From: Massiliimalia sp050943535
GTDB lineage: Bacteria > Bacillota > Clostridia > Oscillospirales > Ruminococcaceae
Length of the DNA: 64,000 bases
Assembly (NCBI GenBank): GCA_050943535.1
Contig: JBMNPJ010000005.1
Location: 1-64,000, forward strand
Reading direction: 5' to 3'
A program made the translations under genes and the position numbers. Within the stretch, counting starts at the first letter, position 1. Each line of letters begins with the position of its first letter. Shown here piece by piece: positions 24,825 through 33,055 of the stretch. The notes under the pieces are model-generated. The model was given only the letters and a program-made list of their open reading frames with translations, had not been told where the DNA came from and did not search any database.

Positions 24825-25553
24825 ATGAATCAATTAATTCCAATTCATTATGACAATGAGCACCCGGCAGTATCTGCCAGAGAGCTCCATGAATTTTTAG
24901 GTGTGAAGACAGAATTTCGACATTGGTTTCCTAGAATGACGGAATATGGATTTTCTGATTTGTCAGATTATACCCCGGTCATTTTTGACCACCCCCAGAA
25001 TAAACAGCCTGTTACAGATTACGCCCTAACCATCGACATGGCAAAAGAAATCTGTATGTTACAGCGTAACGAAAAAGGCAAGCAGGCACGCCAGTATTTT
25101 ATTGAGGTGGAAAAAGAGTGGAACAGCCCGGAAAAGATTATGGCACGGGCATTGGATATCGCCCACAAAACCATTGATAGCTTAAAGCTGGAAAATGCAC
25201 AGCAAAAACAGATGCTGGCAGAATACAGTCCAAAAGCCTCTTACTATGATCTGGTGCTGCAGACCACCACGGCGCTGAGTGCTTCCGCCATTGCCAAGGA
25301 TTACGGGAAAAGCGCCCAATGGCTCAATGAAAAACTGCATGAACTGAGAATCCAGTACAAGCAGGGGGATGTATGGTTGCTATATCAAAAATACGCAAAA
25401 ATGGGCTACACCTGTTCGAAAACACATCTGTATACCGACAGTAACGGAATTCCACAAAGCAAAATGCACACCTACTGGACACAGAAAGGGCGGCTGTTTA
25501 TTTATGATAAGCTCAAGCAGCTTGGTATTTTGCCTATGATTGAGCGGGAATGA
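24825..25553 (+). CDS. Phage antirepressor with AntA/AntB and KilAC domains
   Basis: A 242-residue two-domain protein. The AntA/AntB domain covers about residues 10-90 (VSARELHEFLGVKTEFRHW, TIDMAKEICMLQRNEKGKQAR), and the KilAC/ANT domain about 125-240 (SASAIAKDYGKSAQWLNE, WTQKGRLFIYDKLK). Such proteins bind the repressor or act as DNA-binding regulators at induction, which fits a repressor that lacks a self-cleavage domain. I use ATG 24825, since GTG 24816 is too close to AAGGAGA. Confidence 0.9.
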   Translation: MNQLIPIHYDNEHPAVSARELHEFLGVKTEFRHWFPRMTEYGFSDLSDYTPVIFDHPQNKQPVTDYALTIDMAKEICMLQRNEKGKQARQYFIEVEKEWNSPEKIMARALDIAHKTIDSLKLENAQQKQMLAEYSPKASYYDLVLQTTTALSASAIAKDYGKSAQWLNEKLHELRIQYKQGDVWLLYQKYAKMGYTCSKTHLYTDSNGIPQSKMHTYWTQKGRLFIYDKLKQLGILPMIERE

Positions 25554-25622
25554 AAAATAATCTCTGCTAGGTCAACACATAGGACAAAGCTGTTCGGCCA
25601 TACATTGGAATGAGGTGATTTT

Positions 25623-25808
25623 ATGAGTGAAAAAGGCAATGTAGTGATGTCATACAAACACAAAGGAGTACAGATCGAAATCTGTGACGATTACTGCCGG
25701 GATGTAACTCCGGAGCAGGTGGATCAGATTTTAAAAGGGATTGCCCAGGATTTGGGACATCATTATGTGAAAAATCATAAAAAGCTTCCCAAAGCTCAGG
25801 CAGGATAA
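25623..25808 (+). CDS. Small conserved-type phage protein
   Basis: A 61-residue soluble protein with an acidic N-terminal half (QIEICDDYCRDVTPEQVDQIL) and a basic tail. ATG 25623 follows GAGGTGATTTT. Proteins of this sort are common in Clostridia phage early regions and have no known function. Confidence 0.55.
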   Translation: MSEKGNVVMSYKHKGVQIEICDDYCRDVTPEQVDQILKGIAQDLGHHYVKNHKKLPKAQAG

Positions 25809-25867
25809 AAAGTGAAATGATTACATACTACCACTAAAAATATCTACCAAAACAAGGACGTGAAAAC

Positions 25868-26017
25868 ATGGATATCTATCAAGCAACCGCGCTGGTTGTG
25901 CTGATTTTATGGACAGTTCTTTTTGTCGCTGGTTTTATTTGCTCCGCAAAGGAGCAAAAACAGCGGACGGACAAGCATAATAAACAGATTCAGGAGGCAA
26001 AACGAGATGCCGCATAA
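25868..26017 (+). CDS. 49-residue single-pass membrane protein
   Basis: A short gene with one hydrophobic segment (residues 5-25) and a highly charged cytoplasmic tail. Start at ATG 25868; AAGGACG lies upstream. Its last 11 bases overlap the next gene, which is also a membrane protein, so translation is probably coupled. Its leader holds the 12 bases complementary to the candidate small RNA at 20259-20398. Confidence 0.6.
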   Translation: MDIYQATALVVLILWTVLFVAGFICSAKEQKQRTDKHNKQIQEAKRDAA

Positions 26018-26237
26018 ACTGATGAAAATGGCCGCAATTCTAATGGCGTTTCTGTGTGTGTTGATCTGCACAGCAGGTTTTATCCTCTGCATGGTGTGGT
26101 CGGTGTTTTCCGATAACAGCCTGCACCCTTGGCAGTATCTGGCAGCAGGTCTGGCACTGGTCGGAGCTGTGCTCAGTGCCGAGCTTTTGATTGATATCAA
26201 GGACGGGAACAAAAATGGAAGTGACGATAGACCGTAA
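26007..26237 (+). CDS. Two-helix membrane protein
   Basis: A 76-residue protein with two transmembrane helices (about residues 5-32 and 42-65). ATG 26007 lies inside the end of the previous gene and follows CAGGAGG. No family recognised. A holin-like role is unlikely, because the lysis module is elsewhere. Confidence 0.55.
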   Translation: MPHKLMKMAAILMAFLCVLICTAGFILCMVWSVFSDNSLHPWQYLAAGLALVGAVLSAELLIDIKDGNKNGSDDRP

Positions 26238-26649
26238 ACGCATAGAAGAAATTAAGATGGAAACGGTGCAAAAGCGGCTGATGAAATGGAGAATGAGCAA
26301 AGATCGTCCACGCCGGATCACCTGCCCAGTATGCGGGCACCGAGGCGAAACCTTTTCTGTATATGACAACGGGCGAGAGATCACCGGAAGATGTGAAAGC
26401 TGCTGTGTTGCCGGCAAGATTGATTCGGTGGACTTTCCAGAAGAACTGCAGTCTCTGAATGAAAAATATAAAAGAGCAAAGCGGAATTTGGAACAGATGG
26501 AAAAAGACCGGGACCGTTTAGACTATGAAATTTATCAATCCGAAAAGAAAATAAAAGAAATGGAATATCGGTTGTATCAGGATCCAGTGGGAAAAGAGTG
26601 GAAAAGGGGGAAGGGCTTTGACAAAAGAACAAGTCAATCTGGCAAATGA
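26215..26649 (+). CDS. Zinc-ribbon and coiled-coil early protein
   Basis: A 144-residue protein with one zinc ribbon (CPVCGHRGE...RCESCC, residues about 43-70) and a long predicted coiled coil (about 80-130) rich in Lys/Glu. It overlaps both neighbours in the operon. It may bind nucleic acid; no family recognised. The start ATG 26215 has only a weak ribosome site, which fits coupling to the upstream gene. Confidence 0.55.
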   Translation: MEVTIDRKRIEEIKMETVQKRLMKWRMSKDRPRRITCPVCGHRGETFSVYDNGREITGRCESCCVAGKIDSVDFPEELQSLNEKYKRAKRNLEQMEKDRDRLDYEIYQSEKKIKEMEYRLYQDPVGKEWKRGKGFDKRTSQSGK

Positions 26650-26875
26650 ATTGTTGCAGCAGGAAGAAAAAACAAAAATTGCTCTTGCTGATTTGGAATA
26701 TTTTTCAAAGACAAAGATTCTCAGCGTTTATGGCGGAGACGAGTGGTACACCGGAGAGCCGGTAAATTTGAATGGGATTTTGACTGAGGAAGAGATAGAA
26801 CTGGTGTATCATCTTTTGCGTTCTTTGGTATCTTCTCACCAGCGGGAAGCCCGGGAAATCAGGGAAGCGCTGTGA
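26618..26875 (+). CDS. Small helical early phage protein
   Basis: An 85-residue helical protein beginning at TTG 26618 after an AAGGGGGAAGGG ribosome site, overlapping the previous gene by 32 bases and the next by four (GTGA). Heptad-like spacing in the N-terminal half. No family recognised. Confidence 0.5.
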   Translation: MTKEQVNLANELLQQEEKTKIALADLEYFSKTKILSVYGGDEWYTGEPVNLNGILTEEEIELVYHLLRSLVSSHQREAREIREAL

Positions 26876-27561
26876 CAGAACTGCCGCTGAAAGGGGCCAA
26901 GCTGCAGAATGGAAATCTGATTATTCCACTGAATCTGGAAATTTCCCGAAAAGTGGAACAGAAGATTCTGCTTCCAAAATCGCTGATGATGGAAGACGGA
27001 CGCACTATTACAGACAAGCAGCGGAAAAAGATTTATGCCATGCTCAGCGATATTGCACTATGGACTGGATATGATAAGCCCTACACAAAAGAACTGTTCA
27101 AGGATGAATTCTGTTTTGCCAATGATCTGCACCCATTTAGCCTTTCTACAGTAGACCGCACCACTGCCCGGGAATTTATCAGCTATTTGATTTTATTTGC
27201 AGTATACCACAATATCCCATGTAAAAACCGGCTGGCAGAGCTGTGCGAGGCAGAGGATATTGGCCGGTATTTGTATGCCTGCCTGTTATACAAGCAGTGC
27301 TGTGTCTGCGGGAAGCGAGGAGACCAGAAGGCGCTGCACTTCCACCACTGTGGGGAAAGCCGTGTGGGGATGGGCAGACAGTCAACGGATATTCCGCTGG
27401 TAGGATTGCAGGGAATGGCGCTGTGCTGGGAGCACCATGATGAAATCCATATGGATGCAGAGCAGGTGTTTTTTGAAAAATACCATGTTTATCCGATCCG
27501 GATAGACCAAAAGATTGCAGAACAGTATAAAAATTATAGACAAAGTGAGGAAAGGAAATAA
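26872..27561 (+). CDS. Putative HNHc nuclease of phage replication module
   Basis: A 229-residue protein matching the pattern of phage 'putative HNHc nuclease' proteins: a helical N-terminal domain (MEDGRTITDKQRKKIYAML), then a zinc-bound HNH site CCVCGKRG...LHFHHCGE...ALCWEHHDEIH at about residues 142-191. It probably nicks or resolves DNA in replication or recombination. GTG 26872 overlaps the preceding stop. The following gene is the single-strand binding protein, as in related phages. Confidence 0.75.
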   Translation: MTELPLKGAKLQNGNLIIPLNLEISRKVEQKILLPKSLMMEDGRTITDKQRKKIYAMLSDIALWTGYDKPYTKELFKDEFCFANDLHPFSLSTVDRTTAREFISYLILFAVYHNIPCKNRLAELCEAEDIGRYLYACLLYKQCCVCGKRGDQKALHFHHCGESRVGMGRQSTDIPLVGLQGMALCWEHHDEIHMDAEQVFFEKYHVYPIRIDQKIAEQYKNYRQSEERK

Positions 27562-27562
27562 A

Positions 27563-28018
27563 ATGTTAAACCATGCGACTTTAATGGGTCGGCTTGTCGC
27601 TGATCCGGATTTAAAACAGACCCCAAATGGGGTAAGTGTACTCAGCTGCTGTATTGCAGTAGACCGGGACTACAATCGGGAACAGACGGATTTTATCAAT
27701 TTGGTAGCGTGGAGACAGACTGCCGAGTTTGCCGCAAAATATTTCAAAAAAGGACAGCTGATTGCCGCAGAAGGGGCAATCCAAACCAGAAACTACGAGG
27801 ACAAAGAGGGAAAACGCCGGACTGCATTTGAGGTGGTAGTGGATAAATTTCACTTTGCAGAAGGGAAAAAAGACCGTGAGCAGGTGCCTGGTCCTGCGGA
27901 TTATGATGCGCCGCCTGCGATGAGGAAAGAAAAACAGCCCGGAACATCTATGGATTTAAGTATAGACCAGTTTTCTGATTATGAAGAATTAGGAGATTTT
28001 GAGGAACCCCCATTTTGA
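27563..28018 (+). CDS. ssb: Single-stranded DNA-binding protein
   Basis: A 151-residue SSB with the OB fold in residues 1-105 (MLNHATLMGRLVADPDLKQT, FINLVAWRQTAEFAAKYFKKG, KRRTAFEVVVD) and an acidic C-terminal tip ending in EEPPF, close to the canonical DDxPF that recruits replication partners. ATG 27563 follows AAAGGAAA. Confidence 0.92.
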   Translation: MLNHATLMGRLVADPDLKQTPNGVSVLSCCIAVDRDYNREQTDFINLVAWRQTAEFAAKYFKKGQLIAAEGAIQTRNYEDKEGKRRTAFEVVVDKFHFAEGKKDREQVPGPADYDAPPAMRKEKQPGTSMDLSIDQFSDYEELGDFEEPPF

Positions 28019-28051
28019 TCAGAAGTGTAAATCAGAGAAAGGAGGATAGAA

Positions 28052-28924
28052 ATGGAAGAGCCAAAACAATCTTATTATGCTACAATTCCGGTATATATTC
28101 TTTGTGATTCCAATTTGACGGATCAAGAGATCAGAATGCTTATGGTAATTTCAAATCTGACACACCGGCATGGGTATTGTTTTGCAGAAAATGAATATCT
28201 GTCAAAGGTTTTGCACAAAGAAAAAAGGTCTGTTTCAAGGATTTTAGCTTCCTTAGAGGGAAAAGGCTACATAAAAAGAAAAATATTCCGGGATGAAAAA
28301 AACAATGAAGTAAAAGAAAGAAGAATTTATGTGGAATTTATGCCGGAAAGAATTCATTTCCCATCAAGCAAAGTTTCACCTAATGACAAAAATGTCATAA
28401 CACCTTGTGACGAAAATGTCGTAACGCCTTGCGACAAAAATGTCAAGTATAATAATAAAAATAATAATAATATATATATGTCCGAACAAAGTTCGGACGA
28501 ACGCGCAATAGAAACACCAGATCAACAGACAAAGCCGGATAAAAAACCGAAAAAGGAAAAGCCCCACTATGAGCCTGGCAGTGATGAATATCGTTTGGCT
28601 GACTATTTGTATCGGTGGAAGATAAAATTCAATCCTGGAATGAAACCGCCGGATCTGCAGCAGTGGGCCCATTGTTTTTACAGACTGATGCACAGCACCA
28701 AAAGAAAAGTGCCGGTTACGGTGGATGATGTAAAATATCGGATTGAATTTTCTCAAAAAGATCCTTTTTGGAGAAAAAATATCCAAAGCGCAGCGAAACT
28801 GTGTGAACAATATGACCGGCTGTATGATGAAATGTCTGGAAGAGAACAGCAGGGAAGCTTAAAAATAGATGAAAAAAAGAATGTTGTTATGATACGGGAT
28901 AACGCCCGGAGGTGTTGGGTATGA
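28052..28924 (+). CDS. Phage replication initiator with N-terminal winged helix
   Basis: A 290-residue protein. Residues about 1-95 form a helix-turn-helix (LTDQEIRMLMVISNLTHRHGYCFAENEYLSKVL...RSVSRILASLEGKGYIKR) as in phage and plasmid replication initiators. A low-complexity Asn/Lys/Asp region (110-170) corresponds to the iteron origin in the DNA, and a C-terminal helical domain follows. By analogy with lambda O it would bind the iterons and load the downstream DnaB helicase. Confidence 0.75.
   Translation: MEEPKQSYYATIPVYILCDSNLTDQEIRMLMVISNLTHRHGYCFAENEYLSKVLHKEKRSVSRILASLEGKGYIKRKIFRDEKNNEVKERRIYVEFMPERIHFPSSKVSPNDKNVITPCDENVVTPCDKNVKYNNKNNNNIYMSEQSSDERAIETPDQQTKPDKKPKKEKPHYEPGSDEYRLADYLYRWKIKFNPGMKPPDLQQWAHCFYRLMHSTKRKVPVTVDDVKYRIEFSQKDPFWRKNIQSAAKLCEQYDRLYDEMSGREQQGSLKIDEKKNVVMIRDNARRCWV
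28384..28498 (+). other. Replication origin: three 24-base iterons and AT-rich element
   Basis: Three tandem repeats with an exact 24-base period start at 28384, 28408 and 28432; each has the palindrome TGAC-N6-GTCA (second copy CGTC/GACG-type change kept on both arms). They are followed by an almost pure A/T tract at 28448-28478 and a palindrome GTCCGAACAAAGTTCGGAC (28480-28498). Location inside the initiator gene is as in lambdoid origins. Confidence 0.75.
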
Positions 28925-30255
28925 CAGAACAAGTGATCATCAACCCGGACGCAGAACTGGGGCTAATCGGCTGTATTTTGGTGGATTTTCAATATACTAT
29001 GGAGCGGGTTGGGGAGAACACCAAACCCGACTTTTTTTCCAACCGTGTTTTGGCTTCGGTTTATCAGTTGGCAGAAAATAGGTTTGATTCTGGACAGAAT
29101 GATCTGGACACTGTGAGTTTGATGGAAGGGCTGAAAGGCAGATTTTCCGAGGATCAGGTAAAACCCATTTTGGTTCAGGCGTTGGAGCGTGTCCCATCAG
29201 TTCAGCTGTGTCAGGAATATGCGGATGCGGTTCGCGCAAGTTTTCAAGCCAGAGAGTGCCAGAAAATTTATCTGGATGGACTGGCAAAAATTAAAGACAC
29301 GGGACAGATTGAACAAAATATGGAATCAGCAGCGGAACAGCTGGACAGGCTTCTCAATGATCGCCGAAAAAGCAGATTGGTATCAGTGAAAGAGAGCATT
29401 TTGGACGCTTACCGTGGAGCATTTGAAAGCAGAAAAGGATATCGGCTTGATACCGGTTTTTCAGAATTGGATGTGTTTTTAGATGGGCTGTTTCCCTCAG
29501 ATTTTGCCATTTTAGCTGCCAGACCGGGGGTGGGAAAATCGGTGATGGCGCTGACTGTTGCCCGAAATGTGGCTGAGAAAGCCGGTAAAACCGTAGCCTA
29601 TTACAGTTTGGAAATGAGCGTGGAGCAGATGAACCAAAGGCTTTTGGCTATGGCTGGACAAGTCCCGCTGAAATCCATAAAAAACGGATCGGTATGCGGA
29701 AACGATATTCAAAAACTTGGAGCTGCTGCAGATCATCTGGCAAGGCTTCCGATCCAGTTTGTGGATGATGCTGCCATTACTGTGGAAGATATTCGCCGGG
29801 ACTGCAGGCGGGTGAAAAATCTGGGATTGATTATTGTGGACTATGTGCAGTTGATGACGCCCAAAGGGCGGTTTGCTACCCGAAATGACGCGGTTGGGAG
29901 CATTTCCCGGTCGCTTCGGGTATTGGCCATGGATTTGAATGTTCCGGTGCTGGCGCTCAGCCAGATGAACCGGGAAAGCGAGAACTATGAAAAACCGAGA
30001 CTTTCCGATCTTCGGGAATCTGGATCATTGGAGCAGGATGCCACGACTGTTATGGCTATGTGGAAGCAGGAAGAACCGGGGCTTGTCAATGTCAGTATCC
30101 TGAAAAATCGAAACGGCGAAACTGGAAAAACCAGTGTACTCAGTTTTGCAGGAGCGACCATGACCATGAGGCAGGCACAGATGGGGTATGAGGAACCAAA
30201 ACGCCGTGGGAAGCGGTTTTCCAGACCAGACAGCAGCGGGGAAGTGACGTTTTGA
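28921..30255 (+). CDS. DnaB-like replicative helicase
   Basis: A 444-residue hexameric helicase: N-terminal DnaB domain (residues 1-100, NPDAELGLIGCIL), linker, and RecA-like ATPase with Walker A ARPGVGKS near residues 200-208, SLEMS motif, Walker B LIIVDYVQLM and the R..PR..DLRESG.LEQDA segment. ATG 28921 follows GGAGGTG and overlaps the initiator stop (ATGA). It unwinds DNA at the phage fork. Confidence 0.95.
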   Translation: MTEQVIINPDAELGLIGCILVDFQYTMERVGENTKPDFFSNRVLASVYQLAENRFDSGQNDLDTVSLMEGLKGRFSEDQVKPILVQALERVPSVQLCQEYADAVRASFQARECQKIYLDGLAKIKDTGQIEQNMESAAEQLDRLLNDRRKSRLVSVKESILDAYRGAFESRKGYRLDTGFSELDVFLDGLFPSDFAILAARPGVGKSVMALTVARNVAEKAGKTVAYYSLEMSVEQMNQRLLAMAGQVPLKSIKNGSVCGNDIQKLGAAADHLARLPIQFVDDAAITVEDIRRDCRRVKNLGLIIVDYVQLMTPKGRFATRNDAVGSISRSLRVLAMDLNVPVLALSQMNRESENYEKPRLSDLRESGSLEQDATTVMAMWKQEEPGLVNVSILKNRNGETGKTSVLSFAGATMTMRQAQMGYEEPKRRGKRFSRPDSSGEVTF

Positions 30256-30345
30256 CCAGGGGTTCACACCACCTGGACCCCAAAGGCTGCGCCTGTACTC
30301 TGTCAACAATGTGGAAATAACATATTTGAGAAAATTATAAAACGA
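30256..30345 (+). repeat. Structured interspersed repeat, partial copy 1
   Basis: Begins right after the helicase stop codon. CCAGGGGTTCACACC..CCTGGACC forms a hairpin and matches 43182-43203; GTACTCTGTCA and GGAAATA..ATAT match the following blocks there. The right arm of the central stem (ACAGAGT) is missing, so this is a 5' half element. Confidence 0.6.
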
Positions 30346-30360
30346 CTTAAAGGAGTGTGT

Positions 30361-30540
30361 GTCAAGGCAATGACCTGTAAAGACTGTAAATATGCAACCC
30401 GTGATCGGTTCCGGTTGGATTACCCGTATGGATGTGAAAAAAAGCCTTGGTTTAGGATGACAAAGGCAGGGTACCAATCAGAGCGGGTTTGTGAAAAATA
30501 TCGAGGAAGAGAAGGGGAAGATCATGATTCATCTGTGTGA
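30361..30540 (+). CDS. Small Cys-rich phage protein
   Basis: A 59-residue protein with four cysteines (CKDCKYA near the N-terminus, one CEKK and one VCEKY), probably a zinc site. AGGAG at 30351-30355 best serves GTG 30361; ATG 30370 is an alternative start. It overlaps the next gene by 17 bases. Confidence 0.5.
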   Translation, partial: VKAMTCKDCKYATRDRFRLDYPYGCEKKPWFRMTKAGYQSERVCEKYRGREGEDHDSSV

Positions 30541-31246
30541 AACTTGCGGAAAAGATATGGGAAATTGTTCTCCATCCAGAAAATACTGTTCGCCGGGATG
30601 TGAGAGGAAAGCCAGAAAAATACGTGCTGCAGAAAAAAAGAGCGGAAATATTCGCCCGAAAATTTGTCCGGTATGCGGGAAAGAATTTATCCCGAAGCGC
30701 AATGAAAAATACTGTTCTCCTGAATGCTTTTTGGAGCATAAGCGAGAATATGACAGAAAACGTTCTAAAATCAAGTGGGAAAAACTGAGATCAGGTATTT
30801 CGAAAACCGGGATTTGCAAGCATTGCGGAAAAGAGTTTGTAAAAAAATCAGAAAGGCAGAAATACTGTACAAAAGAGTGCAGATTTGCGGATGAAGCAGA
30901 GAAAGAAAAAAAGTTGAGGCGAGAGCGAGACGCCAAAAAACCGATGCTTATTTGCCCAATATGCGGGAAAGAATTCCCACAGGGTGTTAACAAAAACAAA
31001 AAATACTGTTCCGATGCGTGCCGGAAAAAAGCAAATTTTCCTGACCAAAGGGTGGAAAAAATTTGTCCGGTATGCGGTAAATGGTTTTATCCGGCAGGGC
31101 GGCAAAAATACTGTTCCGAAGAATGTAGAGTCAGAGCAAAGCTTGTAAAGAAAAAGCGTGGGATGACCCGCTTGGCATACGAGGCAGCGGAAGCCACGGC
31201 CCTCGGTGTGAGCTATGGAAAATATAAAGCGATGAAAGCGGGGTGA
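30524..31246 (+). CDS. Five-fold zinc-knuckle repeat protein
   Basis: A 240-residue protein built from five consecutive modules, each C-x2-C-G-K-x(8-11)-K-Y-C-x3-C, starting near residues 5, 46, 90, 134 and 174, separated by Lys/Arg-rich linkers. Twenty spaced cysteines would bind five zinc ions. The C-terminal 30 residues carry a short motif (MTRLAYEAAEATALGVSYGK) seen in many phage zinc-ribbon proteins. DNA or RNA binding is likely from the basic charge; the function is unknown. Single-module proteins are common, five modules in one chain is unusual. Confidence 0.7.
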   Translation: MIHLCETCGKDMGNCSPSRKYCSPGCERKARKIRAAEKKSGNIRPKICPVCGKEFIPKRNEKYCSPECFLEHKREYDRKRSKIKWEKLRSGISKTGICKHCGKEFVKKSERQKYCTKECRFADEAEKEKKLRRERDAKKPMLICPICGKEFPQGVNKNKKYCSDACRKKANFPDQRVEKICPVCGKWFYPAGRQKYCSEECRVRAKLVKKKRGMTRLAYEAAEATALGVSYGKYKAMKAG

Positions 31247-31250
31247 GGGA

Positions 31251-31532
31251 ATGAGCCACGAAAATACATATATTTCTCTTGCCAGCCATGCAATCGGTAT
31301 GGACTACAAAAAGCCATACACACGCCACGGAAAGAAATTCTATAAGCCATATAGAAATTATTTCAGTACGGCTCCTGGGTGCGATACTTTCAAAGCATGG
31401 GAAACAATGGAGCTGGCAGGATACGCCAAATCACAGCAAACTGAACGAGGTGGGTATATATTTTGGCTTACCAGAGCGGGTTTGGACTGGCTGGGCGAGA
31501 GATTAGGGATCCATATTTATGATGAGGAGTGA
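31251..31532 (+). CDS. Small phage protein, unknown
   Basis: A 93-residue protein with an aromatic N-terminal half and a C-terminal winged-helix-like end (TRAGLDWLGERLGIHIYDEE). ATG 31251 follows GGGGTGAGGG. Similar short proteins occur in Clostridia siphophages; function unknown. Confidence 0.5.
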   Translation: MSHENTYISLASHAIGMDYKKPYTRHGKKFYKPYRNYFSTAPGCDTFKAWETMELAGYAKSQQTERGGYIFWLTRAGLDWLGERLGIHIYDEE

Positions 31533-31733
31533 ATGAAAATGGACGCAATTTATTTAACACTTATTTATGCAATGGGTGCTTTGATTACGTTTCTTTTAAT
31601 TGAAAGAACTGATGCATGGCTGTTTGACAATTCATTTTTAGACGTTTTCTTTATTTTGCTTTATCCTATTTTTATAGTTTTTTGCATTTTAATTGCACCG
31701 TTAATCTATGTTTTAAGGAGTGTGAAAAAATAA
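31533..31733 (+). CDS. Two-pass small membrane protein
   Basis: A 66-residue protein with two hydrophobic helices (about 4-23 and 34-60). ATG 31533 overlaps the preceding stop (TGAATG), with GAGGAG ahead. Function unknown. Confidence 0.55.
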   Translation: MKMDAIYLTLIYAMGALITFLLIERTDAWLFDNSFLDVFFILLYPIFIVFCILIAPLIYVLRSVKK

Positions 31734-32041
31734 TGGACGCAGTAGAATTTTTGAAAGAACTTGAAAGAATGGTAAAGACAGATCCCGTAGCTACAAAAAA
31801 ATACTATTCAAATTGTAGCAAACACCAAGAAGCAGTAAATTTTGTAGAGCAATGGAGTAAATCTCACCCACAAAAAACCAGATTGCAGGATTTTTTGGAG
31901 AAGCATCCGAAAGCACTTAAAGACGACGTTGGGCGACCGGTTGCTTGCGCACGACTTATAGGTTACTGTGAGTATTGCGATAATGAGTATGTAACAGCAG
32001 AGTACTGCCTTAAATGCTGGAACAAACCTTTGGAGGAATAA
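31733..32041 (+). CDS. Small phage protein with C-terminal zinc motif
   Basis: A 102-residue protein: helical N-terminal part and a zinc site CEYCDNEY...YCLKC at residues about 79-95. ATG 31733 follows AAGGAGTG. No family recognised. Confidence 0.5.
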   Translation: MDAVEFLKELERMVKTDPVATKKYYSNCSKHQEAVNFVEQWSKSHPQKTRLQDFLEKHPKALKDDVGRPVACARLIGYCEYCDNEYVTAEYCLKCWNKPLEE

Positions 32042-32043
32042 AA

Positions 32044-32250
32044 ATGCCAAAAGTGAGTAGTCACAGTGGTTTGCCTGAAAATGTTGAATTAAAGAGAATA
32101 GCCGAAAAGTATGAATCTGTGAAAATTAAAAGAGATATTCGGCTTTCTGCAATTTATCAAATTCTGGATAAGATGTCGGATTTTGAGCGAAATATGATGA
32201 TCGCTGAAATTATAAGGCATTATAAGAAAGGATGTGCGAGAAATGGATGA
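32044..32250 (+). CDS. Small helical phage protein
   Basis: A 68-residue Lys/Glu-rich helical protein; ATG 32044 lies after GGAGGAAT, two bases past the previous stop. It overlaps the next gene by eight bases. Function unknown. Confidence 0.45.
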   Translation: MPKVSSHSGLPENVELKRIAEKYESVKIKRDIRLSAIYQILDKMSDFERNMMIAEIIRHYKKGCARNG

Positions 32251-32539
32251 ATATATTAACAAGGAGGAAGCACTCAACGAAATCAGGAGAAAATGTATTT
32301 GTGGGTATTTACCGTTCAGAAGCAATACACCTGAGGGTATTATGATATATGAAGTAATTCGTGTTATAGATAGTATGCCTGCCGCAGACGTTCGACCTGT
32401 AGTGCGTGGGAAATGGGTTAAAACAGATGTAGGCATTTATGAATGTTCGATTTGTGCGCATCCTGAAACAGTTCACGAAGTTTTACGTTATAATTTTTGC
32501 CCCAACTGCGGCGCAGATATGAGAGGAGAACAAAAATGA
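32243..32539 (+). CDS. Phage protein with zinc ribbon
   Basis: A 98-residue protein of a very common phage type: N-terminal YINKEEALNEI, a middle IDSMPAADVRPVVRGKW, and a C-terminal ribbon CSIC...FCPNCGADMR. It probably binds zinc; the role is unknown. Confidence 0.6.
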   Translation: MDEYINKEEALNEIRRKCICGYLPFRSNTPEGIMIYEVIRVIDSMPAADVRPVVRGKWVKTDVGIYECSICAHPETVHEVLRYNFCPNCGADMRGEQK

Positions 32540-32874
32540 CCGAACTAGAACGCCGTGCGCTTTTGGGGGACGAAAAAGCTCAGGAAGAATGCACAGACAA
32601 GGGAATTATTTTACCGTGTCCGTTTTGCAAAAATAAAGCTGTGTTGTTTAAACACGAAGGTTTATATGGAGTAAGATGCACAGACACGTTATGCATCGGG
32701 TATGATATAACTGCGGAATATGGAGAACAGATAGTAGCAATAGGAGACTGGAACGCCCGCCCAGCGCCGCCGATTGGAAAGTGTGGGGAGTGTGCCATGG
32801 AAGATGTTTGCTTGAATTGCACAGAGGATAACGGGTTTTGCAGTGACTTTGTATCTAAAGATAAATATAAATAA
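32536..32874 (+). CDS. Lar-like restriction-alleviation protein
   Basis: A 112-residue protein. The block LPCPFCKNKAVLF...YGVRCTDTLC...AIGDWNARP (residues about 23-76) is the Lar/Rac restriction-alleviation pattern: two CxxC-type pairs and the W-N-x-R signature. Lar weakens host type I restriction in E. coli. The C-terminus adds four more cysteines. ATG 32536 overlaps the end of the previous gene after GAGGAG. Confidence 0.65.
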   Translation: MTELERRALLGDEKAQEECTDKGIILPCPFCKNKAVLFKHEGLYGVRCTDTLCIGYDITAEYGEQIVAIGDWNARPAPPIGKCGECAMEDVCLNCTEDNGFCSDFVSKDKYK

Positions 32875-32890
32875 AAGGAGCGAGAAGAAA

Positions 32891-33055
32891 ATGGAAATAG
32901 GAGATAAAGTGGTTTGCAGTACAGGGGTAAAAGGAATTATTATTAAAATTTATACCCCAACAGCAAGCCAGAAACAAATAATGGTTAGAACAACGGATGG
33001 AAGACTATACCATGCGCCTTGTATTATGTGGAACAAGGAGTGTGAAAACGGATGA
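32891..33055 (+). CDS. Small phage protein, SH3-like
   Basis: A 54-residue beta-rich protein (IGDKVVCSTGVKGIIIKIY, QIMVRTTDGRLYH) that resembles short SH3-barrel phage proteins. ATG 32891 follows AAAAGGAG. Function unknown. Confidence 0.5.
   Translation: MEIGDKVVCSTGVKGIIIKIYTPTASQKQIMVRTTDGRLYHAPCIMWNKECENG

Noticed and set aside
28384..28447. Three 24-base repeats as a CRISPR array
   Set aside because: The repeats are directly joined without spacers and lie inside a coding gene; an iteron origin explains them.
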